DNA of 64,000 nucleotides from JAUVUV01 sp964548275 (lineage in GTDB: Bacteria; Gemmatimonadota; Glassbacteria; GWA2-58-10): NCBI GenBank assembly GCA_964548275.1, contig CAZJQI010000015.1, forward strand, positions 1-64,000, read 5' to 3'. Below are positions 52,498-62,342 of the stretch, in pieces. The notes beneath the pieces were generated by a model. The model did not search any database. It was not told the origin of the DNA and saw only the letters and a list, made by a program, of their open reading frames with translations. Made by a program: the position numbers and the translations under genes. Numbering within the stretch: position 1 is the first letter of the stretch; each line of letters begins with the position of its first letter.

Positions 52498-53748
52498 GTG
52501 TTAAGGCATCTTATCCGACTTCATTGTTTAATCGTTTTGGGCTTTCTGGTTTCCTGTGGCTCTGGTGGGGAGAGAAACATCGAGGTATATTCTGTCAAGC
52601 GCGGCGAGTTTGTAAATTCGATAACAGTTACCGGGGAGCTGGAAGCTGTTAACTCCCAGGTTATTTTCGCCCCATTTCTGCGCTGGTCCAGGGGGACTCC
52701 CAAGATCGCCAAGCTGGTCGATGACGGCAAACAGGTCGAGCAAGGAGAATTGCTCGTTCAGTTTGATGCCTCCGAAGTCCAGAAGGCTATTTCAGACGCC
52801 GAAGCAGAACTGGAAATCGCCACTGCCGAACTGGTCAAGGCCAAAGTCAGTAACGAATCGGACATGGCTGACCTGTCTGCGGACCTTGAAATAGCTGAAC
52901 TGAGCTACAAGATCTCCAAACTGAGACTGGAACAGGCCTCTTTCAAAGCGGAAATCGAACGTAAAAAGATCGAACTGGACCTCGAGAAAGCGTCCATCCA
53001 GTTAGAGCAGGCAAGAAAGGATATCGAAAACAGGAAGAAAGTGCAGAAGGAGGAAGTCAGTAAGCTGGAACTGAAAGTCCAGCAGGCCCGGACAAGGCTC
53101 CAGCAGGCAGAGGAAACCCTGGCCAGTCTCACCATTTACGCGCCCTCTCCCGGTATTGCGATCATCCGAAGAAATCGTAGGACAGACGAAAAGTTTCAGG
53201 TGGATGACCAGGTCCACCCGGGTTGGTCCTTAATCGGATTGCCGGACCTGAGTTCAATGGAGGCGGTAGTGGAGATAAACGAAGTAGAGATTTCCAAAAT
53301 AGAGCTCGACCAGTCCGCCCGGGTCAGGCTCGACGCCTATCCGGACACCAGCTTTCAGGGCCATGTAATGGAAATCGCCACTCTCGCCAGGAATAAAAGA
53401 AGAAATTCAAAGGTAAAGGTCTTCGACTCCACGATCCTTCTGGACGAAAACGATGAAAAACTAATGCCGGGCATGACTGTAAATTGCGAAATAATTGTCG
53501 GCCGGGTGCACGACACCCTATTCATACCCCTTGAGGCGCTCTTTATTAAAGACAGGGAGAATGTAGTCTACGTGCAGAACGGCTCGGATTTCGAAGAGCG
53601 CAAAGTCGAAACAGGAATCGAAAGCGATAATTACGTGATTATCGCCGAGGGCCTGAAAGAGGGTGAACGCATAGCTTTGATCGATCCAACGCTTGAGATA
53701 GAAGAAGCTGAAGAGAAAGTGTCTTCTTCAGAAGAAAAGGAAAAATAA
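52498..53748 (+). CDS. HlyD-family periplasmic adaptor lipoprotein, second of three
   Basis: The product has 416 residues from GTG 52498, with AAGGAG upstream. The signal ends GFLVSC (Cys20). VTGELEAVNSQVIFAP is the first lipoyl half; a coiled hairpin (about 90-205) and LTIYAPSPGIAIIRRN follow, and a beta-barrel with KLMPGMTVNCEI. The stop overlaps the next start by one base (TAATG), showing tight coupling. Sequence identity to the first adaptor is limited, so the three are not recent duplicates. Confidence 0.85.
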   Translation: MLRHLIRLHCLIVLGFLVSCGSGGERNIEVYSVKRGEFVNSITVTGELEAVNSQVIFAPFLRWSRGTPKIAKLVDDGKQVEQGELLVQFDASEVQKAISDAEAELEIATAELVKAKVSNESDMADLSADLEIAELSYKISKLRLEQASFKAEIERKKIELDLEKASIQLEQARKDIENRKKVQKEEVSKLELKVQQARTRLQQAEETLASLTIYAPSPGIAIIRRNRRTDEKFQVDDQVHPGWSLIGLPDLSSMEAVVEINEVEISKIELDQSARVRLDAYPDTSFQGHVMEIATLARNKRRNSKVKVFDSTILLDENDEKLMPGMTVNCEIIVGRVHDTLFIPLEALFIKDRENVVYVQNGSDFEERKVETGIESDNYVIIAEGLKEGERIALIDPTLEIEEAEEKVSSSEEKEK

Positions 53749-54752
53749 TGCACTGGCGCAATTTTGTACTCTTGACAGGTCTGATCTGCTTCCACACTGC
53801 CTGCAGTTGCCGCGATGAAGGCAGGCAGGCTGACCGGCAGGAGCAGGGCCGGTTCCATCGGACATTCACTGAAACCGGGGAGCTGCGGGCTGTCCGGAAT
53901 ACCGCTGTCTCCATGCCCCGGTATGGCTGGGAATATGGACAGCCCCAGATTACTTTCCTGGAAGAAGAGGGTCTGGTGGTTGAAAAAGGCCAGGTCATTG
54001 CAGAAGTTGAGACTTCCGGTGTGCTCAAAGTTTTGGAGAGTAAAAAGGCGGACCTGGCGATTGCACAGGCCGATCTGAATAAAATGAAGGTGGATCACGA
54101 ATCGAGAGTGGAGCAACTGAAGGGTGAGCTCCAGTCAGCCCTTTCGTCTTTTCAACTGGCCCAGATCGACACGCAGCGTGTCAGGTATGAATCCGACACA
54201 CGGAAAGAAATTGCGAAGCTTGATCTCGGGAGATCATTAATCACCCTGCGCAAGATCAAGGAAAAAATCGAATCCACGCACCGGATTCAGGAACAGGACC
54301 GGATAATCCAACTGACCAAGATCGCTCGGACCCACTTCGCCATAGAGACCGCAGAAAAGACTATTGAGAATTTTTCCCTGCGGGCTCCTGCAAACGGTAT
54401 GATCGTTTACAACGAAAACTGGATAACACATGAAAAAGTGCGCGTGGGCGATCAGCTCTTCCCCAACATGCCTGTTATTAGGCTGCCGGACCTTTCACAG
54501 ATGAAAATCCAGACCTCAGTGAATGAAATAGATGTCCAGAAAATCGACCTCGGCCAGAAAGTCGTGGTGCGACTGGACGCTTTCCCGAAAATCGCCTTCG
54601 ATGGAGTGATTACTTTAATCAGCCATATCTGCCACCGCAAGGACAGGAACTCGGAAATCAAGGTGTTCGATGTGGAAGTGCTTCTGGAAAAGACACAACG
54701 CATCCTCAAACCAGGAATGACAGTGAGCTGCGAATTCCTGCTATCTGGGTAG
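53748..54752 (+). CDS. HlyD-family periplasmic adaptor lipoprotein, third of three
   Basis: The product has 334 residues. The signal ends HTACSC (Cys19 is the probable lipid anchor). FTETGELRAVRNTAVSM opens the lipoyl half; the helical hairpin spans about 95-205; LRAPANGMIVYNEN closes it. The end, RILKPGMTVSCEFLLSG, stops in the beta-barrel, and there is no C-terminal membrane-proximal domain, so it is shorter than the other two. Confidence 0.83.
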   Translation: MHWRNFVLLTGLICFHTACSCRDEGRQADRQEQGRFHRTFTETGELRAVRNTAVSMPRYGWEYGQPQITFLEEEGLVVEKGQVIAEVETSGVLKVLESKKADLAIAQADLNKMKVDHESRVEQLKGELQSALSSFQLAQIDTQRVRYESDTRKEIAKLDLGRSLITLRKIKEKIESTHRIQEQDRIIQLTKIARTHFAIETAEKTIENFSLRAPANGMIVYNENWITHEKVRVGDQLFPNMPVIRLPDLSQMKIQTSVNEIDVQKIDLGQKVVVRLDAFPKIAFDGVITLISHICHRKDRNSEIKVFDVEVLLEKTQRILKPGMTVSCEFLLSG

Positions 54753-54830
54753 CTTTTAAACGTCTTATCGAAAATGTGTTCAGTTTTTTGAAAGATAGCA
54801 TCTTGAAAGTATACCTGAAGGGATTAGGGT

Positions 54831-56069
54831 ATGGAACCCCGCGAGTATTTACGCATGGGCCTGGAGGGCCTGACAGATCACAAACTCCGCTCGTTCCTGA
54901 CAATGCTCGGGATTATTCTCGGCGTAGCATCTGTAATTGCGATGCTCTCTATCGGGGAGGGAGCCAAAAGAGAGGCCCTTGAAAAATTCAAGATCCTCGG
55001 GGTGAATAATATCATTGTCCGCGACAAAGCTCTCAGCGATCAGGAACTGGAGGAGGTCCGCGCCAAGTTCTCGCCAGGTCTCTCGCTCAAGGATGCTGAT
55101 GCCATCCAGGCGATAATTCCCACAGTAGAGAACGTTGCCCCTCAGGCCGAATTCGAAATTGAAGCCAGGTACGAGGATAAATCCGCAAAAGCTACTCTGG
55201 TCGGTATCACGCCTGTAGTTCTGAATATCCTCAACTATGAACTCGAACTCGGCACTCTGCTCACAGAGGATCATTACCAGCGGGAAATGCGTGTCTGCCT
55301 CCTGGGCGCGGAGGTGGCCAAAAGCCTTTTTCCCACTGAAGACCCGCTCGGAAAGCGAGTTAAGCTCGAAGATCAGTGGTTCCAGGTCCAGGGTGTAATG
55401 GTCAGCAGATCTCTCTACACCGAAACAGTGGGTGAGCTTGCCGCGCGAAACCTGAACCAGGATATATACATTCCTTTATCGTCTTTTCTAAGACGGTTCA
55501 CCAAAGAGGAACTGCTGGCCAGCCAGATTGACCAGTTGACTGTCAAGGTCAATGAATCGAGCCAGCTCGTTGAAACAGGGGCGATCATCCGCCGCATCCT
55601 TGACCGCCGCCATTATAGAAATAAGGACTTCGACATAGTGATTCCCTACGAACTGCTGAAACAGGAAGAAAAGGAGAGACGGATTTACAACCTGGTACTG
55701 GGTTCTATTGCCGCTATCTCACTGCTTGTCGGCGGTATCGGAATCATGAATATCATGCTGGCCACTGTGCTGGAACGCACGCGCGAAATCGGCGTTCGCC
55801 GCGCTCTGGGTGCAAAACGGAAAGATATTCTCAACCAGTTTCTTATTGAAGCAGTAGGGCTGAGCCTTGTCGGGGGAACTATCGGAGTGTTTCTCGGGAT
55901 AGCTATGTCAGAGGTGGTAAGCAATATCGGCGAGTTCGGAGCGATTGTCTCGCCTTTCCACGTGCTGCTCGCTTTCTTTGTCTCAGCGGCCGTAGGTGTA
56001 ATTTCAGGCACGTTTCCAGCCCGGCGCGCGGCCAATATTGACCCGATTGAAGCGCTTAGGTATGAATAA
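54831..56069 (+). CDS. MacB-type ABC transporter permease
   Basis: The product has 412 residues. The first membrane helix follows KLRSFLTMLGIILGVASVIAM. A large periplasmic domain (about 60-280) comes next, then three helices, with GIGIMNIMLATVLERTREIG and the FPARRAANIDPIEALRYE end typical of MacB_PCD/FtsX permeases. There is no nucleotide-binding domain in this chain; the separate ATPase at 57796 supplies it. It works with the adaptors and the TolC-like channel to expel a substrate from the periplasm. Confidence 0.88.
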   Translation: MEPREYLRMGLEGLTDHKLRSFLTMLGIILGVASVIAMLSIGEGAKREALEKFKILGVNNIIVRDKALSDQELEEVRAKFSPGLSLKDADAIQAIIPTVENVAPQAEFEIEARYEDKSAKATLVGITPVVLNILNYELELGTLLTEDHYQREMRVCLLGAEVAKSLFPTEDPLGKRVKLEDQWFQVQGVMVSRSLYTETVGELAARNLNQDIYIPLSSFLRRFTKEELLASQIDQLTVKVNESSQLVETGAIIRRILDRRHYRNKDFDIVIPYELLKQEEKERRIYNLVLGSIAAISLLVGGIGIMNIMLATVLERTREIGVRRALGAKRKDILNQFLIEAVGLSLVGGTIGVFLGIAMSEVVSNIGEFGAIVSPFHVLLAFFVSAAVGVISGTFPARRAANIDPIEALRYE

Positions 56070-56163
56070 TCTTCCGTTCAGTATGTTGCTTTTACGCCTA
56101 AGATTGCTCACCGTTTAAATCAAATCGAATAAATCCTGTAAAATTGTTGCCAGAGGTAAAACA

Positions 56164-57693
56164 ATGAAAACTCTAATTGCATCTGTAGCGGGACTGGTTG
56201 GCATGTTGATTCTAGCAGTTCCGGTTGCGGCACAGGAGGAGCCGATCATACTGACACTGGATAACGCAATCGAGCTGGCTCTTGAGAAAAGCTACGATGC
56301 ACGCCGCGAACGTTTGATTCTGCTGGGCGCGCAACAGAATGTCGTCGCACAAAGAGGCCGTTTCAAAACCCAGGTGAATTTGACTCTGAACTCCCCTGAT
56401 TTCCAGGAACAGGTCCAGGCCATCCCCCTTCCGAACGAGGTGCCTATCTATAATACGACCGGAACCTTGAGATGGCAATCTCAGATGAGGATCACCCAGC
56501 CCCTGCCCACCAACGGCAGTATCAGCTTGAGGTCGGATCTTTACCAGATTCGCGAGTCCGTGTTCAGGGAGCAGTTGGATATCACCGAGAAAGAAAAGCG
56601 CTTTTTCTCATCCTTCCGACTCATATTCAACCAGCCGCTGTTTGTCCCTAATACTCTCAAGCTGGGTATGGAAAGAGCCAATCTGGAGCATGAGCGGGCA
56701 CAGAGGGAGTTCACGCGCACAGAGCTGGATGTGGTATACAGGGTTACAGAGGGCTTTTTCGGCCTATACAGCGCCATCCGCCGGCTGGAAATCGCCAGGG
56801 AGGAAGTGAACCAGCAGGAGCAGGCCTACGAACTGGCTCGGCAGAAATTTGATGCGGGCCTGATTCCTGAGGTCGGGGCGCTGCAAATGGAGGTTGACCT
56901 GGCCCAGAGCAGGAACAGGCTTCTGGAGGCTGAAGGCGATTTATCGCAGATGGAGGACCGGTTCAAGATCACAGTCGGTCTGCCTCTTGAACAGCAGGTG
57001 GCTGTAAAGACCGATTTCGCCCTGAGTCTGTTTAATGTGGATGAAGAGAAAGCTATCGAACAAGGCCTTCGCCACCGGGCTGAAATCCGTCGCGGAGAAA
57101 TCGACCGGCGGCTGGCGGAAATCACTGTTCAGGAGACCGATGCCCGCACCGCGATCAGAGGTGATATTAGAGCTTACTATGACCTTACCGGTATCAGCGA
57201 TCCTTTCCTTGACTATGGAGTCAGCACGGCCCGGCTTTTCAGATCCAGCATCAACGACATGCGGCGCCGTCCTAAAAACAGGGGAATAACCTTCACCCTG
57301 TCCGTGCCTATCTGGGATTCCGGAGTTAATCGCGCCGAGGTGGCTGCTGCACGGGCGAGGCTGGAAAGGAACGAGTTGACTGAAAGGGAAAACAAACGCC
57401 TTGTGGTTCAAGATATCAGAGCGGTTATTACCAGACTGCGGGAAACCCGCGGGCGCTTGGATGTCCTGAAAAGGAGCGAGGAAGTCGCCCTGCGAAGCTT
57501 TGAAATCAGCCAGGCCCAGTTCGACAACGGCGATATCACCAGCCAGGAGCTGGCAGAAAACCGGGACCGTCTGACAACGGCCCGCCAGAACTACCTTGCT
57601 GCCTATATCGACTACCAGTTGTCGGTAGCGGATCTCAAACGCAACACACTATATGACTTTGAAAAAGGGCGCAGCCTGGTGAAAGACTCCTGA
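56164..57693 (+). CDS. TolC-family outer membrane efflux protein
   Basis: The product has 509 residues. A signal peptide covers about residues 1-24 (ends VPVAAQ). TLDNAIELALEKSYDA and the long amphipathic helices repeated in two halves (about 170-290 and 390-500) are typical of OEP/TolC trimers. DNGDITSQELAENRDRLTTA near the C-terminus is the usual second-half signature. It forms the outer-membrane duct for the MacAB-like complex. Confidence 0.88.
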   Translation: MKTLIASVAGLVGMLILAVPVAAQEEPIILTLDNAIELALEKSYDARRERLILLGAQQNVVAQRGRFKTQVNLTLNSPDFQEQVQAIPLPNEVPIYNTTGTLRWQSQMRITQPLPTNGSISLRSDLYQIRESVFREQLDITEKEKRFFSSFRLIFNQPLFVPNTLKLGMERANLEHERAQREFTRTELDVVYRVTEGFFGLYSAIRRLEIAREEVNQQEQAYELARQKFDAGLIPEVGALQMEVDLAQSRNRLLEAEGDLSQMEDRFKITVGLPLEQQVAVKTDFALSLFNVDEEKAIEQGLRHRAEIRRGEIDRRLAEITVQETDARTAIRGDIRAYYDLTGISDPFLDYGVSTARLFRSSINDMRRRPKNRGITFTLSVPIWDSGVNRAEVAAARARLERNELTERENKRLVVQDIRAVITRLRETRGRLDVLKRSEEVALRSFEISQAQFDNGDITSQELAENRDRLTTARQNYLAAYIDYQLSVADLKRNTLYDFEKGRSLVKDS

Positions 57694-57795
57694 TAAAAGC
57701 CGCTGCGCTGTGACATGAGTAAGAAAATTGGAATAAAGTTGCCGGAGTATAGTAAATAATCGGCCGAACATGCCAAAGAAGGGAATGAGCCTTTC

Positions 57796-58491
57796 ATGCT
57801 GATCGAACTGCAGGGAATAGTGAAAATTTACCGTGTGGGCAATTACGATGTCCGGGCACTTCAGGGTATAGACTTAAAAATAGAAAAAAACGGATATCTC
57901 GCTGTCATGGGCCCCTCCGGTTCCGGTAAGTCCACGCTGATGAATATCCTGGGTTGTCTGGATACCCCCACTTCCGGTGTCCACACTTTCGAGGGCGAAA
58001 AGATAAGCGAGCTGAGCGATGACGAGCTTGCCGATATCCGCAATCGCAAGATCGGCTTTGTCTTTCAAACGTTCAATCTTCTCCCCAGGGCCACTGCGCT
58101 TACCAATGTGGAGTTGCCCTTGGTTTATAGCGGGATTACCATCGAGCAGCGCAGGCGTTACGCAACCGAAGCTTTAGAAAAGGTGGGACTTGGCGACCGT
58201 CTGCACCACCGGCCGAATCAGCTCTCCGGCGGTCAGCGGCAGCGAGTAGCAATTGCCCGGGCCCTGGTTAACAATCCTTCGGTTATCCTCGCCGATGAAC
58301 CCACAGGGAACCTGGATTCAAAGACTGGCGAGGGGATCATGGAGCTTTTCAATAACCTCAACAAGCTCGGGCATACTTTAATTGTAGTAACTCATGAAGA
58401 GTACATTGCTGCCGATGCCAGACGCACTATCAGGCTTCTTGACGGCCGTATCGAGAACGACAATCGGAACGATCTACCACAAAGTGTTTAA
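57796..58491 (+). CDS. ABC transporter ATPase of the MacB/LolD group
   Basis: The product has 231 residues. Walker A GPSGSGKST (residues 39-47), signature LSGGQRQRVAIARAL (143 onward), Walker B VILADEPTGNLD and the His switch in VVTHEE are all present. The length fits a stand-alone ATPase working with the MacB-type permease of this operon. It is placed after the channel gene rather than next to the permease. Homologues expel peptides, toxins or lipoproteins; the cargo here is unknown. Confidence 0.9.
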   Translation: MLIELQGIVKIYRVGNYDVRALQGIDLKIEKNGYLAVMGPSGSGKSTLMNILGCLDTPTSGVHTFEGEKISELSDDELADIRNRKIGFVFQTFNLLPRATALTNVELPLVYSGITIEQRRRYATEALEKVGLGDRLHHRPNQLSGGQRQRVAIARALVNNPSVILADEPTGNLDSKTGEGIMELFNNLNKLGHTLIVVTHEEYIAADARRTIRLLDGRIENDNRNDLPQSV

Positions 58492-58608
58492 GTTTGAATA
58501 CTTCATGGCGATAATTTCATCAAAAAGGCCATTTTAAACGTAAAGGCGCAGCCTTTTAAGGTCGTGCTTTTGAATTATGCAAACAATAGCAATAAAAATT
58601 GGATTCGA

Positions 58609-61600
58609 TTAAATAGCTCCCTGGCTCCCAAAGCACGCCACGCTGCCATTCTTCTGTACCACTATTACACGGCCATCTCTGTCAATCAGCAGGCCGCTCG
58701 GCAGGGCAGGAGAGGAAAGCTCATGCTCCCAGGCCACCTTGCCACTTGCACGGTCAATTGAACGCACACTCCAGCGTGAGTTCCTGGAAGACTCCACCGG
58801 GGTTTCGCAAACAGCGAGAACCGCATTTAGCGCGACCGCCAGGGATACGGTTTCACTACCCCCGAGTTCAGTAGCCACCCATTTGCACTCGGGCCACTTG
58901 CTATCTGCATTCCCCTTTTCCAGGTACTCCTCGACAAGCTCCAGCGGAAAGCTGGCCAGTGTCAAATAAGGCCTGTCCGCCGGAGATTTTCTGTCATCCC
59001 AGATCACCTTGTATCGACCATGTACTATGAAAAACCCTTTATCATCCCAGGCGGGAGGGATGGTTCTCCAGGTCAAATCAATCCCTTCGTCCAGTTTACC
59101 GCTGGCCTGGATACCGAATACAGTAAATTTACCGGGCTTGACATTATCATCACTAGGAGAATAACGCAGCCTGCCACCCAGCATCAGGTAGCGTCCGCCG
59201 ATTATTCCGACCTCCTGACCCCTGTTGGACCTGGGTGAACCATCACCAGCCGAGCCCCCCAGATATTTGCCTGTTGCCAGGTCGTAGGAGGCAGGAGAGA
59301 CTACGTTGCCGCCTGGCATCCAGAGCCGCCCCTGCCCTATACTGAGAACTCCCTGAGCGCTGACCCCCTTACGCAGTTCCCTGTCCAGGTGTCCGGAGGA
59401 GATGTTTTGCCACTTGAGCTTTCCGGTCACGGCATCCAGAGCATATACATATGTACCGTCGTAGTCGACTATCCCTGCGGCGGCATAAGCCACTCCATCC
59501 TCGACCAGGATGCCGTTGTTAACCGGCCATGTTGAGCAGATAGAACCGTAGACCATTATCCTGCGTTCGGCTGGTGCGGCGCGGAAGCGCCAGAGCAATT
59601 TTCCGTTCGTTGCCTCCAGAGCGTAGATATAGCCGTCGCCTGAGCCGACATAAGCCCGCCCCTGCCAGATAGTAGGCGGATGCATCACAGGTCCCCCGGT
59701 GAGAAATGTCCACACAGGCTTGCCGGAAGATGCATCGAGCGCGCGAACCTTGCAGTCATCGCCGCAGAGAAAAATCAAGCCCCCGGCTGCAGTGGGAACC
59801 GTGGGTTTGTTGGCGTTCCGGGGAATGAATTCCCAGATTTTTTCTGCCTTTCCCGGGACGGCAACCCTTGAACCTGCACTGCGGAAATTGTTGGCCCGGT
59901 AAGTGGGCCAGTCCTTGTCCGAGATATCCAAAGGCGCAACTCGTTCCGGTTCCGGCACCATTGCTTCCAGTCTGTCGGCGTTGTTGGCCTTACACTCGAA
60001 GTCAAAATCTCCTGCCGGGCACAGCACCACCCTGCCTACCAGAGTCAGGTTGCAGTCGCAGGGCCAGAGGCCCAGGTAAAGCAGCCCGTTGGCCGGGATA
60101 GCCCCATCGTTACACGCCGGCCGGACAGCACCGTTATAGAAGACTTTCTTTTTCTTGCGATCATATCTGGTAAGGCCGTCTTCCCAGCCGCGGCAAAAGT
60201 AGGAATTCCGGGTAGCGGTGAGCCTTGCACAGTTGTGTTTGCTAAACCCCAGATCTTCGATAGTCTCTCCGGTCAGCGGGTCGATCACCTGGGTGCTGCC
60301 CTCCGGCCCGATCCCCACCACCAGGTTGCCGTCCACACAGAGCATGTTGGGATTGTTGGTGGTCTTTTTCCGGTGCCAGAGCAGGCTCCCATCCTTGCTT
60401 GACACGGCGACGATGTTCATTCTGGTCTGGGCTTCATAGAAAATTGCTCTGGGCGTGTAGAGACAGAAACAGGTAGTGCGGAACCCCGGAGTGGAAGTCA
60501 GGCCCTTGCCCGGTTCCTCGACCAGTTCCCTGATCAAAGGGTCGCCGTTAGTCCAGAGCAGCCTTCCGGTTTTTGCATTGACACAACCGACATGGGAATC
60601 AGGGCCGTAGAAAAATATTTTTCCGTCCCCGATAACCATGGCACGGGAATCCAGCGGGGCTTCTTCAGCGTGGACCCAGAGCACCTTCTTTCTATCTAAC
60701 TCGTAAGCCAGTATCGTAGTGCCGAATCCCCATGGGACTCGCTCTTCGTAGTAGCCTGGGCTCAGGTCGTCCCAGCTCCAGGCCATGGAGTTGCTGCGAA
60801 CCAGGTGCGTCTGGGGCGGATCCTTGGCCTCGCCCAGAAGGGCATACAGTATGCCGTCAGCCAGGGCTATCCATTTCCACTCCCCTTTGAGCTCGGGGAT
60901 GCGCACCCTGTCTTTCTCCTCCCCGGTTTTCGGATCAAGCAACAGGCAACCGTTACCCTCAGGACTTATCATGTAGAAAGTCTTCCCTGTGGCGATAAAA
61001 GCCGAACGGTGCGCCAGGTAACCATCCGGGAGCTTCTTTGTCCACAGTTCGGTCCCATTGTAGCCATTTTGCGCAACCAGCGTATTGAGCCAGGTCTCCT
61101 CGCGTTTATGGTGCGCGATGTGGCCTGCGGCTGTGAATACTCTCCCCTCGGCAACTGTTGTGATGGCGGGCATGGATATGAAATAGGGAAGCCCCAGGAA
61201 ATGAGTCATGAAAGGCGCCCTGATCGCTGTGTCCCTGGAAACCGGGTTGTTGTCAGGCCCATGCTCCCAGTGAGTCCAGTCTGCTGCGCCCTCCAGGGGC
61301 GGCTTGGTAACCACTGCCCAGAGACCGTAGCTGTCCTTTGCCATCGAGTGCTCGACATTGCCTGCGGACCTCAGCCAGACAGACAACTGCTCTGCACTCA
61401 GACCCCTCTTGCCCGGGGCTCTCAGCCTGCCGATTACAGCTTTGCCACGTGGCCGAAGCACACGCAGGATTTCAGGCAGACAAAGCCTGTCCAGTTCGCT
61501 CCCTTTGATATGTGTGGATACGACAAGATCAATCATATTATCTGCATACGGCAGTTTCTCTAAAGACTGTTCATCAGCAGTCATGGTTTTGCCGTAGAGT

Positions 61601-61899
61601 CCTTCTTTATCCGCCCTTTTTCTCACAGTCTCTACAACAGGGCCCTGAGGGTCGAGAAGGTTTACGATAAAGCTGCCGGACCGGGCAAGCTCCATGGCCA
61701 GCTTATCATTATCCCCGCCGAGAACCGAGCATACCCCCCGCTCGATTCCGGTCAATTCGATGAGATGGGCTGCAACAGCAGGTTCATCAGGGGCAGCCGC
61801 TTCGGCTTGCGCTGCAAGGGGTGAGGGTCCTATCAGGTATTCAGCAAAAAGGAAGACCAGAAAGCATGCCAGGAAACTGCAATGACGGTTCGAAGACAT
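58609..61899 (-). CDS. Secreted fusion of methyltransferase-like domain and PQQ-type propellers
   Basis: The product has 1096 residues. A signal peptide covers about residues 1-31. Residues about 40-200 resemble a class I S-adenosylmethionine-dependent methyltransferase (VCSVLGGDNDKLAMELA, LPYADNMIDLVVSTHIKG, EILRVLRPRGKAVI), but the glycine-rich motif is degenerate. The rest is many PQQ-like blades, with repeated pieces such as VYALDAVTGKLKWQN, SGKPVWTFLTGGP and NGKLLWRF, and a CDC Cys motif in LGLWPCDCN. A periplasmic methyltransferase would lack its cofactor, so the first domain may be a binding module. The gene is convergent with the exporter operon and stands alone. Confidence 0.8.
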   Translation of the reverse strand: MSSNRHCSFLACFLVFLFAEYLIGPSPLAAQAEAAAPDEPAVAAHLIELTGIERGVCSVLGGDNDKLAMELARSGSFIVNLLDPQGPVVETVRKRADKEGLYGKTMTADEQSLEKLPYADNMIDLVVSTHIKGSELDRLCLPEILRVLRPRGKAVIGRLRAPGKRGLSAEQLSVWLRSAGNVEHSMAKDSYGLWAVVTKPPLEGAADWTHWEHGPDNNPVSRDTAIRAPFMTHFLGLPYFISMPAITTVAEGRVFTAAGHIAHHKREETWLNTLVAQNGYNGTELWTKKLPDGYLAHRSAFIATGKTFYMISPEGNGCLLLDPKTGEEKDRVRIPELKGEWKWIALADGILYALLGEAKDPPQTHLVRSNSMAWSWDDLSPGYYEERVPWGFGTTILAYELDRKKVLWVHAEEAPLDSRAMVIGDGKIFFYGPDSHVGCVNAKTGRLLWTNGDPLIRELVEEPGKGLTSTPGFRTTCFCLYTPRAIFYEAQTRMNIVAVSSKDGSLLWHRKKTTNNPNMLCVDGNLVVGIGPEGSTQVIDPLTGETIEDLGFSKHNCARLTATRNSYFCRGWEDGLTRYDRKKKKVFYNGAVRPACNDGAIPANGLLYLGLWPCDCNLTLVGRVVLCPAGDFDFECKANNADRLEAMVPEPERVAPLDISDKDWPTYRANNFRSAGSRVAVPGKAEKIWEFIPRNANKPTVPTAAGGLIFLCGDDCKVRALDASSGKPVWTFLTGGPVMHPPTIWQGRAYVGSGDGYIYALEATNGKLLWRFRAAPAERRIMVYGSICSTWPVNNGILVEDGVAYAAAGIVDYDGTYVYALDAVTGKLKWQNISSGHLDRELRKGVSAQGVLSIGQGRLWMPGGNVVSPASYDLATGKYLGGSAGDGSPRSNRGQEVGIIGGRYLMLGGRLRYSPSDDNVKPGKFTVFGIQASGKLDEGIDLTWRTIPPAWDDKGFFIVHGRYKVIWDDRKSPADRPYLTLASFPLELVEEYLEKGNADSKWPECKWVATELGGSETVSLAVALNAVLAVCETPVESSRNSRWSVRSIDRASGKVAWEHELSSPALPSGLLIDRDGRVIVVQKNGSVACFGSQGAI

Positions 61900-62128
61900 C
61901 GGCGCCTCCAGGATAGGTACTGATTGGAAAAAAATCTTTTTGTTTTCAGGTGGGAAGTGTAATACGAGTTTTTTGTATCCTGTTTAGTCAGCGAAAGTGG
62001 AACTGGCGGTCCGGATAATTAAATTACACTTTTGGTGTTGAAGGACAAGTTGTTTCTCTCATTTTTTAATCGAAAATAATTCCTCGAAGATTTGCCTCTG
62101 GGTAGCCCGCCCCGGAGGATCAGTATGC

Positions 62129-62218
62129 ATTCCCCCTTATCAAAGGGGGACACAGGGGGATGTCTCGATCAAATTCATCATTGTGATACCTCGCAGCTCT
62201 GCTGCGGGGTAGTTCATT
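62129..62218. repeat. Dispersed repeat with hairpin
   Basis: CCCCCTTATCAAAGGGGGAC, ending in a GCAGCTCTGCTGC hairpin and GGTAGTTCATT, is related to 1462-1560, to 26793-26826 and, in reverse, to the bioF/bioD terminator at 32451. Confidence 0.7.
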
Positions 62219-62252
62219 ACAACTTCCATAGTTCAGATACATTTTTCAATCA

Positions 62253-62287
62253 AGAAAAAAGGGCCTGCTTTTTTGGAGCAGACCCTT
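62253..62287 (-). terminator. Intrinsic terminator after the dockerin-SUMF1 gene
   Basis: On the reverse strand, AAGGGTCTGC pairs with GCAGGCCCTT and TTTTTTC follows. Confidence 0.75.
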
Positions 62288-62342
62288 GGTAGTAATGGCA
62301 GGCCATATCGGACCCTGGCCGCCTGAAGTTTTGATGCAGAAC

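Larger units (their letters stand above)
61900..62342. other. Intergenic region with dispersed repeats
   Basis: Contains the 62129-62205 repeat (matching 1462-1560), a GCAGCTCTGCTGCGGGGTAG hairpin and a terminator. The dockerin gene ends at 62343. No gene seen. Confidence 0.6.
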
